DNA of 64,000 nucleotides, taken from positions 117,908-181,907 of the forward strand of contig JALSRM010000035.1 in NCBI GenBank assembly GCA_026984775.1, given 5' to 3'. The stretch is from Gammaproteobacteria bacterium (GTDB taxonomy: Bacteria; Pseudomonadota; Gammaproteobacteria; CAJXQU01). The notes beneath the pieces are model-generated. The model saw nothing but the letters and a program-made list of their open reading frames with translations, made no database searches and was not told the DNA's origin. This document shows, one piece after another, positions 36,660-47,500 of this stretch. The position numbers and the translations under genes are program-made. Within the stretch, counting starts at the first letter, position 1. Each line of letters starts with the position of its first letter.

Positions 36660-36960
36660 TCTGGACCATATCGTTTTCTACCCTGACAGGGAAACTGGTA
36701 ATGTTTTCATAGGCAGGCGGTGCTTTGACTTCACCCGTCTTCAGACAAAAACGTGCCCCGTGGTAGGGGCAAATGATCTCGTCCCCTTCGATTTCACCCT
36801 CTTCCAAGGGTACGTGATCATGGGTACATAGATCTTCAATGGCATAAAAATCATTATCGAGTTTGACGATGATCACACGAGTAGCCTCATCAAGATCAAA
36901 CAGGAATTTCTCTCCCGACACAAACGACTCTGCCGGCGCAACGTTTATCCAGTCTTCCAT
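36637..36960 (-). CDS. Rieske [2Fe-2S] ferredoxin, oxygenase-type
   Basis: A 107-residue Rieske protein. The two cluster motifs are CTHDHVPL (about residues 43-50) and CPYHGARF (about 63-70), giving Cys-x-His and Cys-x-x-His ligands. Proteins of this type are electron carriers of ring-hydroxylating oxygenases, but a stand-alone copy at the end of a suf operon is common in Proteobacteria and its partner is unknown. It is the last gene of the iscR-suf run, 14 bases after sufT. Its 3' end overlaps the CotH kinase on the other strand. Confidence 0.92.
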   Translation of the reverse strand: MEDWINVAPAESFVSGEKFLFDLDEATRVIIVKLDNDFYAIEDLCTHDHVPLEEGEIEGDEIICPYHGARFCLKTGEVKAPPAYENITSFPVRVENDMVQIRDPRWD

Positions 36961-36974
36961 AATTTCTTCTTATT

Positions 36975-37517
36975 TCAGAAAAGCCCCATCTGTAATCGTG
37001 CCGCTTCCGACATCATGCTCTGATTCCATGGTGGATCAAAGGTCATTTCCACATTGACCTCGGTCACATTGGGTACGGCTTCGATCTTGCGTCGCACGTC
37101 ATCCACCAGAATGTCCCCCATGCCACAACCCGGTGCCGTGAGTGTCATGGTGACATTGACACGATTTCCTCCTTCTTCCAGAGGTTCGATTTTCACATCA
37201 TAAATCAATCCAAGCTCAACTATGTTGACAGGAATTTCCGGATCGTAGCAGGTGCTCAGTTGCTGCCAGATCAGTTGTTCATCGACCTTGCCGTCCTCAG
37301 CGGATGCGGATTCCAGGTTCTCTTCAATGGGTTCATAACCCAATGCATCCAGGTCTTTGCCTTCGATACGGGCAAGATTTCCGTTCACATTGACGGTGCA
37401 ACTGGTTCCAAGCGCCTGGGTGACAAAAACTACCGATCCCTTGGGCAGAGTGATGGGCGTACCTTGTGGGATCAGGATAGCGTCACAGTCCCGCTCCAGC
37501 GTGATCGCTTCATCCAT
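36975..37517 (-). CDS. sufT: Fe-S assembly protein SufT (MIP18/DUF59 family)
   Basis: A 180-residue SufT. The N-terminal segment reads ITLERDCDAILIPQGTPITLPKGSVVFVTQALG, followed by a DUF59/MIP18 domain with YDPEIPVNIVELGLIYDV, TAPGCGMGDILVDDVRRKI and MTFDPPWNQSMMS. SufT assists Fe-S cluster maturation. The ATG at 37517 is preferred because it fits homologues and lies 10 bases after the sufU stop; an in-frame ATG at 37571 would overlap sufU by 44 bases. There is no strong ribosome-binding site, so coupling to sufU is likely. Confidence 0.92.
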   Translation of the reverse strand: MDEAITLERDCDAILIPQGTPITLPKGSVVFVTQALGTSCTVNVNGNLARIEGKDLDALGYEPIEENLESASAEDGKVDEQLIWQQLSTCYDPEIPVNIVELGLIYDVKIEPLEEGGNRVNVTMTLTAPGCGMGDILVDDVRRKIEAVPNVTEVNVEMTFDPPWNQSMMSEAARLQMGLF

Positions 37518-37527
37518 TTTGATGTCG

Positions 37528-37989
37528 TTATTCTGTAGATACGGTCGCATGTTCTTTGCCGTCCTGATCATGTAGTGCAGTATTCAGTGTATGCCAGCAC
37601 AATGTGGCGCATTTGACCCTGGCTGGAAACTCCCGGACACCGGCCAAGGCACCCAGTTTTCCCACCTTGTCCAGTTCAATAGGTGAATCCCGATCGGTGA
37701 CCAGTTCATGGAAAGTGCCGAAGATCTTCTCTGCCTCTTCAACTGTCTTGCCGATCAGCTCCTCGGTCATCAAGGAGGCAGAGGCAACGGAAATAGCGCA
37801 ACCTTCCCCTTCAAAACTCACATCAGTGATCACATCACCGTCCAGTTTCAGATAAACCGTCAGCTTATCACCACAAAGCGGGTTGTAGCCTTCCGCCTTG
37901 ATGTCTGCATCTTCCATTTTGCGGAAATTGCGCGGTGATCGATTGTGATCGACGATGATCTCCTGATACAGGTCTTTCAGATCAAACAC
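37528..37989 (-). CDS. sufU: Fe-S scaffold/sulfur-transfer protein SufU
   Basis: A 153-residue SufU. The three conserved cysteines are present: C in NPLCGDKLTV, C in GEGCAISVASASLM and C in RVKCATLCWHTL. The region between the second and third cysteines has the extra length that separates SufU from IscU. SufU accepts sulfur from SufS in systems without SufE, matching this operon. It overlaps sufS by 8 bases. Confidence 0.95.
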   Translation of the reverse strand: MFDLKDLYQEIIVDHNRSPRNFRKMEDADIKAEGYNPLCGDKLTVYLKLDGDVITDVSFEGEGCAISVASASLMTEELIGKTVEEAEKIFGTFHELVTDRDSPIELDKVGKLGALAGVREFPARVKCATLCWHTLNTALHDQDGKEHATVSTE

Positions 37990-39229
37990 CCATCACCTCC
38001 ATGGTTTTCATCAATCCGGCCTTGAGTGTATCCACTTCCTCGGCGGTGTTATAAAGTGCAAAAGAGGCTCTGGCGGTGGCAGGTACACCAAAACGGTTCA
38101 TTACTGGCATAGCGCAGTGATGCCCGGTGCGAATCGCAATGCCTTCCGTATCGAGGATGGTACCTAGGTCATGAGGATGGATACCTTCGATCACAAAGGA
38201 AAGCACACTGGCTTTCTCTTTTGCAGTGCCGATCACGCGGAAACCGGGAACTGAGCTCAACGTTTCAATCGCATACGCCAGCAGATTGTCTTCATGGGCC
38301 TTGATCGCGTCGAATCCAATCCCTTCGATATACTCGATGGCAGAAGTAAGGCCGATAGTATCGGCAATATTGGGCGTGCCTGCTTCGAACTTCCAGGGCA
38401 AATCGTTGTATTCGGTTCGATCAAAGGTCACCATCCGAATCATGTCCCCGCCACCTTGCCAGGGTGGCATCTTTTCCAACAGTGCCTCTTTGCCATAGAG
38501 CACTCCAATGCCCGTAGGGCCATAGAGCTTATGGCCGGAAAAGGCGTAAAAATCACAGTCCAGATCGCACACATCCACAGGCATGTGTGCCACCGCCTGG
38601 GCCCCATCAATCAGCACCAAGGCACCATGAGCATGGGCGATATCGATGATTTCTTTTACCGGATTGACAGTTCCCAGTGCATTGGAAACATGGACTACAC
38701 CGACCAGACGGGTTTTTTCGTTGATCAGCTTCTTGTATTCATCAATCAACAGATCGCCGTTATCGTCAATGGGAACCACTTTCAGGCTAGCCCCGGTCTT
38801 CTCACAGATCATCTGCCAGGGCACAATGTTTGAATGGTGTTCCATTTCCGTGATGAGGATCTCATCTCCGGACTTCAACTCCGAGGCGCCCCAGGCATTG
38901 GCAACCAGGTTGATCGCCTCGGTGGTACCACGGACGAAGATGATCTCGCTGGAGTTGCCGGCGTTGATGAACCGCCGCACAGATTCCCGCGTACCTTCAT
39001 ATTCATCCGTGGCCCGCTGGCTCAAAGTGTGGACACCGCGATGAATATTGGCGTTGATTTCGGAATAATAACGACTCAGGGTTTCAATCACGCAAGCCGG
39101 TTTCTGGGTGGTTGCGGCATTGTCAAGATAAACCAGATCCTTGCCATCGATGGTTTGATCCAGAATCGGAAAATCTTTGCGCCATTTGGCGGCTGTTTTT
39201 GTATCGATAAGTTTGGTCACCGCATTCAT
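37982..39229 (-). CDS. sufS: Cysteine desulfurase SufS
   Basis: A 415-residue type II cysteine desulfurase, a PLP enzyme that releases sulfur from cysteine. Seen: VYLDNAATTQKP, EMEHHSNIVPWQ, DGAQAVAHMPVDV, the PLP lysine in DFYAFSGHKLYGPTGIGVLYG, WQGGGDMIRMVTF and the catalytic cysteine in IRTGHHCAMPVM near residue 365. It overlaps sufD by 4 bases (ATGA) and sufU by 8. Confidence 0.97.
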   Translation of the reverse strand: MNAVTKLIDTKTAAKWRKDFPILDQTIDGKDLVYLDNAATTQKPACVIETLSRYYSEINANIHRGVHTLSQRATDEYEGTRESVRRFINAGNSSEIIFVRGTTEAINLVANAWGASELKSGDEILITEMEHHSNIVPWQMICEKTGASLKVVPIDDNGDLLIDEYKKLINEKTRLVGVVHVSNALGTVNPVKEIIDIAHAHGALVLIDGAQAVAHMPVDVCDLDCDFYAFSGHKLYGPTGIGVLYGKEALLEKMPPWQGGGDMIRMVTFDRTEYNDLPWKFEAGTPNIADTIGLTSAIEYIEGIGFDAIKAHEDNLLAYAIETLSSVPGFRVIGTAKEKASVLSFVIEGIHPHDLGTILDTEGIAIRTGHHCAMPVMNRFGVPATARASFALYNTAEEVDTLKAGLMKTMEVMGV

Positions 39230-40542
39230 ACCAGATCCCTGATGTCATCAAATTGTTCTGTGCGAGAAAACTCCCCCGCCAGTTTCTTTTCCAATGTTTG
39301 CCTGATCGGATCCAGAGCCATACGACTGATCACGTCATCCGCAAACGCCCAGGTCAGCAAGGCTCGTGCTTTCTCCTCACCAATCCCCCGAGATCGCAGA
39401 TAAAAGAGCTCGTCCTCGTTCAGTTGTCCGACCGTTGCACCGTGAGCACATTTCACATCATCGGCATAGATTTCCAGCTCAGGTTTGGTGTCGACTTCGG
39501 CCTGATCGGAAAGCAGCAGGTTCCGGTTCGATTGTACCGCTTCAATCTTCTGTGCACCTTCATGCACCACCACTTTGCCATTGAACACACCGCGGCTTGC
39601 ACCATCCATGATGCCCTTGAACCGTTGTTCACTCCGGGTATGTGGGCTCAAGTGTTCGATCAAAATATGATGATCCGTATGTTGCCGATCTTTGCCCATG
39701 TACAACCCATTGAGGATATTTTCACCCCCCGCCGCGTCCAGATTGATATGGAAATCCACACGTGCAAGGGCAGCACCGAGGGAGACCGAATGGCCGATCA
39801 CGCGGCTGTCTTGTTTCTGATCGACGAAAATATTTGCCAGATGCCAAGCCTCCTTACTTTCCTCTTGCAGATGATAATATTCGATGCGGCTGTTTTCACC
39901 AGCAACGATATTGGTCAGTGTGTTGGTCAAGGATTGTGCTGCGCCCATTGCGACGAAGTTCTCCACTACCCGAATCTCGCTGTTGGCTCCCGTACGCAAA
40001 TCGATTCTGGGAACGACCATGAAGGACCCCTCCCTGGCTGTAGTGATAAAGATCAAGTGCAGAGGCTTCTCAACGATCACGTTTTCACGCGTCCGGATCA
40101 CCGCACCATCCACCATGAATGCGGTATTAAGTGAGGCCAACACGTTTGCTTCATTACGCAACATCAGGGCCTCACGGTTTTCATCCACCAGCCATGATGC
40201 AAGATCGTGTACTATCACGCCGTCTGGCAAATCCTCGATCTTACTTAAGCCTGGCATGAACTGGCCATCGACAAAAACCATTTGCCAAGTGTCCAGCTCA
40301 GGAAAACGGAATGCCTCCAGATCCGCCGCTTCCAGGGAAGGGGAGACCGCCTCCGATAATTTGAACTCTCTCCGGCCCAAGGGCTGAAGGCTGGTGTATC
40401 TCCAGTCTTCGTCACGCAGTGTTGGTAATCCAGCGTCAGCAACCCGCTGTATGCTCTCCTCACGCAGTGCACGGATTTGAGGTTGCTGTGCACCAGGGAG
40501 CCGTTCCCTATGCTCAGCAAACTGTTGTAACCAGTTCTCCAT
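39226..40542 (-). CDS. sufD: Fe-S cluster assembly protein SufD
   Basis: A 438-residue SufD, the paralogue of SufB in the SufBC2D scaffold complex. Seen: LPTLRDEDWRYTSL in the N-terminal helical part, the beta-helix core with LIFITTAREGSFMVVPRIDLRTGANSEIRVVENF, and the C-terminal KCAHGATVGQLNEDELFYLRSRGIGEEKARALL, which contains the conserved interface. It overlaps sufC by one base (TAATG) and sufS by four. Confidence 0.96.
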   Translation of the reverse strand: MENWLQQFAEHRERLPGAQQPQIRALREESIQRVADAGLPTLRDEDWRYTSLQPLGRREFKLSEAVSPSLEAADLEAFRFPELDTWQMVFVDGQFMPGLSKIEDLPDGVIVHDLASWLVDENREALMLRNEANVLASLNTAFMVDGAVIRTRENVIVEKPLHLIFITTAREGSFMVVPRIDLRTGANSEIRVVENFVAMGAAQSLTNTLTNIVAGENSRIEYYHLQEESKEAWHLANIFVDQKQDSRVIGHSVSLGAALARVDFHINLDAAGGENILNGLYMGKDRQHTDHHILIEHLSPHTRSEQRFKGIMDGASRGVFNGKVVVHEGAQKIEAVQSNRNLLLSDQAEVDTKPELEIYADDVKCAHGATVGQLNEDELFYLRSRGIGEEKARALLTWAFADDVISRMALDPIRQTLEKKLAGEFSRTEQFDDIRDLV

Positions 40543-41309
40543 TATGCAGCCTCTTCACGCACCCAATCATAGCCCCGTTTTTCCAGCTCCAGAGCCAGAT
40601 CCTTGCCACCGGACTTGATGATGCGACCGTCTGCGAGGACATGGACAAAATCAGGTTCGATATAATTCAGCAGCCGTTGATAATGGGTAATCATGATCAT
40701 GCTGCGCTCCGGGCTGCGCAGGGCATTGACACCCTCTGCCACGATCTTCAGTGCATCAATATCGAGACCGGAATCGGTTTCATCCAGAATCGCCAGTTTG
40801 GGTTCCAAAACGGCCATCTGGAAGATTTCGTTACGTTTTTTCTCGCCACCGGAAAAACCTTCATTGACAGAACGTTGCAGAAGATCATCCTTCAGCTGTA
40901 CCAGCTTGACCTTTTCCTTGACCAACGCCATAAACTCCATAGCATCCAGCTCCTCCAGGCCACGGTGTTTACGTTGTGCATTGAGTGCCGCTTTCAGCAT
41001 ATAAGCGTTGTTAACACCGGGGATCTCCACCGGATACTGAAAGGCAAGAAAGATCCCTTCACGGGCCCGCTCCTCAGGTGAGAATTCCAGCAGGTCCTTG
41101 CCTTCAAAAAGTAGGTTCCCTGCGGTGACCTCGTAGCCCTCCTTGCCACTGAGCACATAGGCCAGCGTGCTTTTACCGGAACCATTGGGTCCCATGATGG
41201 CGTGGATCTCGCCTTTGTTGACGATCAAATCCAGCCCTTTGAGGATCTCCTTGCCGTCGACTGTGACGTGCAGATTGTTTATTTCAAGCATTGGTTGTCT
41301 GTTTTCCAT
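40542..41309 (-). CDS. sufC: Fe-S cluster assembly ATPase SufC
   Basis: A 255-residue ABC-type ATPase of the SufBCD complex. Walker A is [16 protein letters not shown], the signature is [14 protein letters not shown] and Walker B is [16 protein letters not shown], all in SufC form. ATG at 41309 has GGGA 9 bases upstream; the later ATG at 41291 gives the family-typical MLEINNLHV start but poorer spacing. It follows sufB by six bases. Confidence 0.97.
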   Translation of the reverse strand: MENRQPMLEINNLHVTVDGKEILKGLDLIVNKGEIHAIMGPNGSGKSTLAYVLSGKEGYEVTAGNLLFEGKDLLEFSPEERAREGIFLAFQYPVEIPGVNNAYMLKAALNAQRKHRGLEELDAMEFMALVKEKVKLVQLKDDLLQRSVNEGFSGGEKKRNEIFQMAVLEPKLAILDETDSGLDIDALKIVAEGVNALRSPERSMIMITHYQRLLNYIEPDFVHVLADGRIIKSGGKDLALELEKRGYDWVREEAA

Positions 41310-41315
41310 TCTGAT

Positions 41316-42764
41316 TTATCCCACCGCACCTTCCAGGCTCACCGCCAGCAGTTTCTGTGCTTCCACCGCAAACTCCATCGGCAACTCTTTGAACACTTCC
41401 TTGCAGAAACCATTGACGATCATGTTGACCGCATCTTCTTCATCAATGCCTCGTTGGCGGCAATAGAAAAGCTGATCTTCATCAATTTTCGATGTGGAGG
41501 CCTCATGCTCCACCTGCGCCGTTTTGTTCTTCACCTCGATGTACGGAAACGTATGTGCACCGCAATGATCACCGATCAGGAGAGAATCACACTGGGTGTA
41601 GTTGCGGGCATTCTCCGCACCTTTCATGATCTTTACCAGACCACGGTAGGCATTTTGTGCACGGCCCGCTGAAATCCCTTTCGAGACGATGGTCGAGCGT
41701 GTGTTCTTTCCCAAATGGATCATCTTGGTTCCAGTATCGGCCTGCTGGAAGTTATTGGTCAAGGCGACGGAGTAGAATTCACCGATGGAGTTGTCTCCCC
41801 GCAGGATACAGCTTGGATATTTCCAGGTGATGGCGGAACCGGTCTCCACTTGGGTCCAGGAAACCTTTGAGTTCCTGCCCCGACAGTCGGCACGTTTGGT
41901 AACAAAATTGTAGATCCCACCGACCCCGTTCTCATCACCCGGATACCAGTTCTGTACCGTGGAGTACTTGATCTCGGCATCATCCAGTGCCACCAGTTCT
42001 ACCACTGCAGCATGCAATTGATTCTCATCTCGCATCGGGGCAGTACACCCCTCCAGATAACTGACATGACTGCCTTCCTCGGCAATGATCAGGGTACGTT
42101 CAAACTGGCCGGTATTGGCGGCGTTGATCCGGAAATACGTGGACAATTCCATGGGGCAACGCACCCCTTTTGGGATGAAGACGAAAGAACCATCGGTGAA
42201 CACAGCAGAATTGAGTGTCGCATAGAAATTGTCCGTTATCGGAACCACACTTCCAAGGTATTCTTTCACCAGATCGGGATAATCCTTCACTGCTTCCGAA
42301 AAGGAGCAAAAGATCACGCCGGCTTCATGGAGCTTTTCCTTGAACGTGGTTGCTACGGAGACGCTATCGAACACAGCATCGACAGCCACGCCGGCGAGCA
42401 CCTCTTGTTCTCGCAGGGGAATACCCAGTTTTTCATAGGTTTCCAGTAGTTTGGGATCGACTTCATCCAGGCTTTTGGGCGCATCCTCTTTCGACTTTGG
42501 CGCAGAGTAATAGGAGATGGCCTGGAAGTCGATTGGTGGATAGTGCACGCTGGCCCACTCAGGCTCTTTCATGGACAGCCAATGATGGTACGCCTTCAGC
42601 CGCCACTCCAGCAACCAATCAGGTTCCTTTTTTTTGGTGGAGATCATTCGAATGATGTCTTCATTGAGACCAGGAGGAACTGTATCACTTTCCACATCGG
42701 TGACGAAGCCAGCTTCGTATTCCTTGCCGACAAAGGATTCAACTTCCTGTGGTTTCGTACTCAT
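41316..42764 (-). CDS. sufB: Fe-S cluster assembly protein SufB
   Basis: A 482-residue SufB scaffold on which clusters form. Diagnostic are [87 protein letters not shown] in the beta-helix core, and [13 protein letters not shown]. The ATG at 42764 is used, with GGAAG 8 bases upstream; an in-frame TTG at 42788 also exists. SufB receives sulfur from SufS/SufU. Confidence 0.97.
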   Translation of the reverse strand: MSTKPQEVESFVGKEYEAGFVTDVESDTVPPGLNEDIIRMISTKKKEPDWLLEWRLKAYHHWLSMKEPEWASVHYPPIDFQAISYYSAPKSKEDAPKSLDEVDPKLLETYEKLGIPLREQEVLAGVAVDAVFDSVSVATTFKEKLHEAGVIFCSFSEAVKDYPDLVKEYLGSVVPITDNFYATLNSAVFTDGSFVFIPKGVRCPMELSTYFRINAANTGQFERTLIIAEEGSHVSYLEGCTAPMRDENQLHAAVVELVALDDAEIKYSTVQNWYPGDENGVGGIYNFVTKRADCRGRNSKVSWTQVETGSAITWKYPSCILRGDNSIGEFYSVALTNNFQQADTGTKMIHLGKNTRSTIVSKGISAGRAQNAYRGLVKIMKGAENARNYTQCDSLLIGDHCGAHTFPYIEVKNKTAQVEHEASTSKIDEDQLFYCRQRGIDEEDAVNMIVNGFCKEVFKELPMEFAVEAQKLLAVSLEGAVG

Positions 42765-42793
42765 AATCTTTGCTTCCGGATCAGCCAAGCCGA

Positions 42794-43135
42794 TCAGTTG
42801 GTTTCGGTTGATGCTTGGTCGATGGTGAAACTCTCACCACAACCACAGGTTTCCGCGACATTTGGATTGTTGAAGCGGAAACCTTCGTTGAGACCTTCCC
42901 GGATGTAGTCCACTTCTGCCCCTTGTAGATAGGGCAGACTGGTATCGGCAACGATGATCTTGATACCATGGGATTCGAAGACTGTGTCATTTTCGTTGAT
43001 CCGATCAGCGGTCTCCACCACATAGGAATAGCCTGAGCAGCCTGTCGGTTTGACACCGACGCGCAAGCCTTCGGCTTCTTCTTGTTTCTGGAGAAATCTC
43101 TTGACGTGCTGGGCCGCTCTATCCGTCAGTTTCAT
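42794..43135 (-). CDS. sufA: A-type Fe-S carrier protein SufA/IscA-like
   Basis: A 113-residue A-type carrier that hands clusters to apoproteins. The three ligands are C in [10 protein letters not shown] near residue 33 and the CGCGESF pair near residue 97. Placement between iscR and sufB, not at the operon end, favours the name sufA; IscA and ErpA are close relatives. It ends 29 bases before the sufB ATG. Confidence 0.92.
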   Translation of the reverse strand: MKLTDRAAQHVKRFLQKQEEAEGLRVGVKPTGCSGYSYVVETADRINENDTVFESHGIKIIVADTSLPYLQGAEVDYIREGLNEGFRFNNPNVAETCGCGESFTIDQASTETN

Positions 43136-43136
43136 A

Positions 43137-43610
43137 TCAGCTTGCCTCTTTCCTCAATTGTGCTGTGTTGATTACCCGATGATCCTGTCTTTCGGAGACT
43201 TCCCTGACATTTTTCCTGTTAACAAGATCCGCAAGTGAAATTCCGCTTAGAAAGATATAGATCTGTTCACTCAATTCTTGCCAGAGCTCATGGGTCAGGC
43301 AGCGATCATCCCCTTGGCAGTTTTTATCACCACCACACTTCGTGGCATCGACACTTTCATCCACGGCACCGATCACATCTGCGACAGAGATCTTATCTAC
43401 AGGCTTGCCCAGATGATACCCGCCACCGGGTCCCCGTGTACTGCTGACAAGCTCTTTTTTTCTCAAACGTGAAAACAATTGCTCAAGATAGGAAAGTGAA
43501 ATACCCTGCCGCGCCGAAATCTCGGCCAGTGCGATTGGGCCTTTGCCTTCGTGCAAGGCAAGATCCAGCATGGCGGTTACTGCATAACGTCCTTTGGTTG
43601 TCAGTCTCAT
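43137..43610 (-). CDS. iscR: Rrf2-family Fe-S regulator (IscR/SUF regulator)
   Basis: A 157-residue Rrf2 regulator: [21 protein letters not shown], the winged HTH with [40 protein letters not shown], and the [2Fe-2S] ligands C-x5-C-x5-C in [19 protein letters not shown] (about residues 92-104). Like IscR it should repress its own operon in the holo form. A perfect IscR-type operator lies 36 bases upstream. It heads the nine-gene operon running to the Rieske ferredoxin. Confidence 0.94.
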   Translation of the reverse strand: MRLTTKGRYAVTAMLDLALHEGKGPIALAEISARQGISLSYLEQLFSRLRKKELVSSTRGPGGGYHLGKPVDKISVADVIGAVDESVDATKCGGDKNCQGDDRCLTHELWQELSEQIYIFLSGISLADLVNRKNVREVSERQDHRVINTAQLRKEAS

Positions 43611-43646
43611 CTGATGTTACCTGTAGTGGAACAGGTACACTATGAC

Positions 43647-43671
43647 ATACTTGAGTAAAATGCTCAAGTAT
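43647..43671. promoter_or_regulatory. IscR-type operator upstream of the suf operon
   Basis: A perfect inverted repeat ATACTTGAG - 7 bases - CTCAAGTAT, 25 bp, matching the layout of the type 1 IscR site. On the minus strand the left part overlaps a possible -35 (TTGAGC) with a -10-like CATAGT 17 bases further, so bound holo-IscR would block transcription. It lies between cysE and iscR and is the natural site for autoregulation. Confidence 0.8.
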
Positions 43672-43723
43672 TTGCTGCGGTGTTTGAATTGTTTCCTTCT
43701 CTACAGACCTTCTTTATGCGCTT

Positions 43724-44461
43724 CTATCCTTCCTTTTTCTTGTCCCTTTTACTCACTTGCCAGGCATCGGCACTGCCTTCATTATAGAGATTGTCACGCA
43801 TCTCCTCGATTTCCTTCTCAAGGTTGTGGATATGATCAAGCATACTGCCAATGGCATTGGCGATAGGGTCCGGCATATCCTGAGTCGCGCCATAGGCATC
43901 AAAACCAATCTTCTGTGCCATTTTCTCCCGTTTTTTCTGCTGCTGATCTTTGGGAACCACAAGTTGTCCGGGTACGCCGACGACTGTCGCACCTTCGGGC
44001 ACATCACGAACCACCACGGAATTAGAACCGATACGGACATTGTCATGCAGCGTGATCGGCCCTAACACCTTGGCCCCGGCACCGATGACAACATTGTTTT
44101 TCAGTGTTGGGTGTCGCTTGCCCTTGTTCCAGGTAGTCCCGCCGAGGGTCACGCCATGGTAGAGCGTACAATCGTCACCAATTTCTGCCGTTTCGCCAAT
44201 CACTACGCCCATACCATGATCGATAAAGAAACGGCGCCCGATCGTTGCTCCTGGATGGATCTCGATTCCAGTGAGCCATCGAGCAAGGTGTGAGACCATC
44301 CGTGCCAGCCAGAAAAACCGTTTTTTCCACAAGGTATGGCTAAGCCTGTGAATGGTGATGGCATGCAGGCCCGGGTAAGCCGTGATGACTTCAAACGTAG
44401 TCCGAGCAGCCGGATCACGTTCGAATACGCAGGCGATGTCTTCTTTCAGGTGACTAAACAT
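43724..44461 (-). CDS. cysE: Serine O-acetyltransferase CysE
   Basis: A 245-residue serine acetyltransferase, the first step of cysteine synthesis from serine. The left-handed hexapeptide repeat domain shows [43 protein letters not shown] and [28 protein letters not shown]. The catalytic His/Asp pair is IDHGMG. A charged C-terminal coiled-coil tail ([16 protein letters not shown]) ends in KRDKKKEG. Start is ATG at 44461; a TTG precedes it in frame. Proximity to suf genes links cysteine supply with Fe-S assembly. Confidence 0.95.
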   Translation of the reverse strand: MFSHLKEDIACVFERDPAARTTFEVITAYPGLHAITIHRLSHTLWKKRFFWLARMVSHLARWLTGIEIHPGATIGRRFFIDHGMGVVIGETAEIGDDCTLYHGVTLGGTTWNKGKRHPTLKNNVVIGAGAKVLGPITLHDNVRIGSNSVVVRDVPEGATVVGVPGQLVVPKDQQQKKREKMAQKIGFDAYGATQDMPDPIANAIGSMLDHIHNLEKEIEEMRDNLYNEGSADAWQVSKRDKKKEG

Positions 44462-44531
44462 CAATGTGTCTCAAATTCAGGGGGTCGCAGTGTATAGCAA
44501 TAATATGTGATCACAAAATTTCCTCATTCGA

Positions 44532-47500
44532 TCACTCTTTCTTCAGCATCCCTTCGATGCGTGCCAATTGCTCCTCCAAGCGGTTCCTCGCAGCCTCTAT
44601 CTCGTCCAGTCGATCCTGTGCTTTTTGGACCACTTCTGCGGGTGCGCGTTCGATAAAATTCGGATTGGCGAGTTTTTTTTCTGCGATCGCCTTTTCCTTG
44701 TCCAGTTTTTCGATCTCCTTCTGCAAGCGTGTCCGCTCAGCTTCCGGATCGATAAGATCCTCTAGCGGGATCAGGAGGGTCATGTTTCCTGCCAATGCAG
44801 TTGCGGATTCGGGAGGTGTGCCACTGCGAAGGATGCCAATGGACTCAAGCCGGGCAATGGACACCAGATAGCGGACGTTGCGCCGCAACCACTCTTTTTC
44901 CTGATCGTCACCACCCTCGACGACGACCCGAAGCTTTTTCCCGGGCGAGATATCCATTTCGGCACGTATTCGTCGCACACCCAGAACGAAGGCTTTCAAC
45001 CAGCTGACCTCATCCAAAGCCGTATCATCGATCCGATCCTCCTCCACGTCCGGATAGGCCTGGATCATGATCGACGCCTTACCTTCGCTTTCGATCCTGC
45101 CGAGCTTGAACGCCACCCGCTGCCACAACTCTTCGGTGATGAACGGCATGAAGGGATGTGCCAAACGCAGCAGGGCTTCGAGTGTCTCCAACAGGGTCAG
45201 GCGAGTGCCTCTTTTTGCTTCTTCAGAAGCCCGTTTGGAGTTGAGAGTGGCCTTGGACAATTCCACATACCAATCACAATACTCATCCCAGCTAAATTCG
45301 TAAATGGCCTGGGCCGCCAGATCGAAGCGATAGGTTTCGATGTACTTTCGTACATCCGCGACAGTCTGCTGGAAGCGGGTGATGATCCAGCGTTCTGCTA
45401 CTCCCAGTTCCACCTCCACATTCTTATCGATGGGGTGGTCTTCCGTGGTCATCATCACATAGCGGGTCGCATTCCAGAGCTTGTTGCAGAAATTACGATA
45501 GCCATCAATGCGGCCAAGATCGAACCGGATATCACGACCGAGTGTCGCCAGCGAGGCAAAGGTGAAACGCAGAGCATCAGTGCCATAACTGGGAATCCCG
45601 TTGGGAAACTGTTTGCGTGTCGCCTTTTCGATCTTTGGCGCATCCTGGGGTTTCATCAGCCCGGTGGTACGTTTCGCTACCAGCGATTCCAGATCGATAC
45701 CATCGATGAGATCGATAGGGTCCAGCACATTGCCTTTCGACTTGGACATTTTCTGCCCGTCTGCATCGCGGACCAATCCATGGATATAGACCTCTCGGAA
45801 GGGTACTTCACCGGTAAACTTGAGGCCCATCATGATCATGCGGGCAACCCAGAAAAAGATGATGTCGAAACCGGTCACCAAGACACTGGTGGGATAGAAG
45901 GTTTTGAACTCTTCGGTCTCCTCTGGCCAGCCGAGGGTTGAAAAGGGCCAGAGAGCCGAGGAGAACCAGGTATCCAGAACATCGGGGTCCTGCCGCAGAA
46001 TTACGTCGATACCAAGATTGTGTTTCTCCCGGATCGCCTCCTCGGAATAGCCGACGTAGATTTCCCCCGTATTGATGTCATGCCAGGCCGGAATGCGGTG
46101 ACCCCACCAGAGCTGGCGCGAAATACACCAGTCCTCGATATTCCGCATCCATTCGAAATAGGTCTTAGACCAATTTTCCGGGACGAAGTGGATGTCCCCA
46201 TTCTCCACTGCTTCGATCGCCGGTTTCGCCAGGGGGGCCACCTTGACGTACCACTGATCCGTGAGGTAGGGCTCGACCACTGCATGGGAACGGTCTCCTC
46301 TTGGTACCATGTGACGGTGATCCTCAATCTTCTCTATCAATCCCTGATCCTGCAAATCTTCGACTATCTTCTTGCGTGCGTCATAACGATCCATCCCCCG
46401 GTAGGCAAGTGGACACTCCTCGTTGAGTGCTGCATCGGGAGTGAAAATATTGATCAATGGCAGATCATGACGTTTACCCACCTCATAGTCATTGAAATCG
46501 TGTGCTGGTGTGATTTTTACGCAACCGGAGCCGAATTCCATGTCGACATATTCGTCGGCTATCACCGGGATCAACCGATTGGTCAGAGGCAGTTTCACCT
46601 GTTTGCCGATCAGGTGTTTATAACGCGCGTCTTCCGGATGGACGGCAACAGCCGCATCACCCAGCATGGTCTCAGGTCGGGTGGTGGCCACAACCAGAAA
46701 CTCATCACTGCCAACGATTGGATACTTGATGTGCCAGAGATGCCCCTGCTCCTCCTCGGAAACCACTTCCAAATCCGAGATCGCAGTGTGCAATACCGGA
46801 TCCCAGTTGACCAGACGTTTACCGCGGTAAATGAGTCCTTCTTCATAGAGCTCAATGAAGACCTTAGTCACCGCTTTGGATAGTCCTTCATCCAGGGTGA
46901 AACGTTCCCGGCTCCAGTCCATGGAGGTCCCCATGCGCCGCAGCTGCCGGGTAATATTACCTCCGGATTCCTCCTTCCAGCGCCAGACTTCCTCAACAAA
47001 GGCTTCACGACCCAAATCATGGCGGCTCAAACCCTTTTCCGTTAATTGTCTTTCCACCACCATCTGGGTTGCGATACCGGCATGATCCGTACCACACTGC
47101 CAGAGGGTATTATCCCCCTTCATGCGGTGATAGCGGATCAGGATATCCATCAGGGTATCCTGAAAGGCATGGCCCATATGCAGGCTGCCAGTAACATTGG
47201 GTGGCGGCAACATGATGCAATAGGGCTCACCTTTACCCCCCGGTTTGAAATAGTTCTTCTCCTCCCATAAATGATACCAGCGCTGCTCGATCGCATGGGG
47301 GTCGTAGGTTTTCGCCATCTCGCCCGCATTAACCGAGAACGACTGTTCTGTAGCCTGCCTGTTCTGTTCGGATGGTATCACCATAGCGTTTTCAACGGCT
47401 TGAGTGATCTTTGAAACAGCTCCCTCTTTTTCCTGATCGATGATCTTTTCTGTTTCCAAAGCCACTTGTGACTCTTGGTTGTGTTTTTTCAACTTGCTTC

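Noticed and set aside
39253..40134. 293-codon open frame opposite sufD
   Set aside because: Antisense shadow, no start signal and no homology pattern.
46020..46883. 287-codon open frame opposite valS
   Set aside because: Shadow of a well-conserved gene with no recognisable domain.
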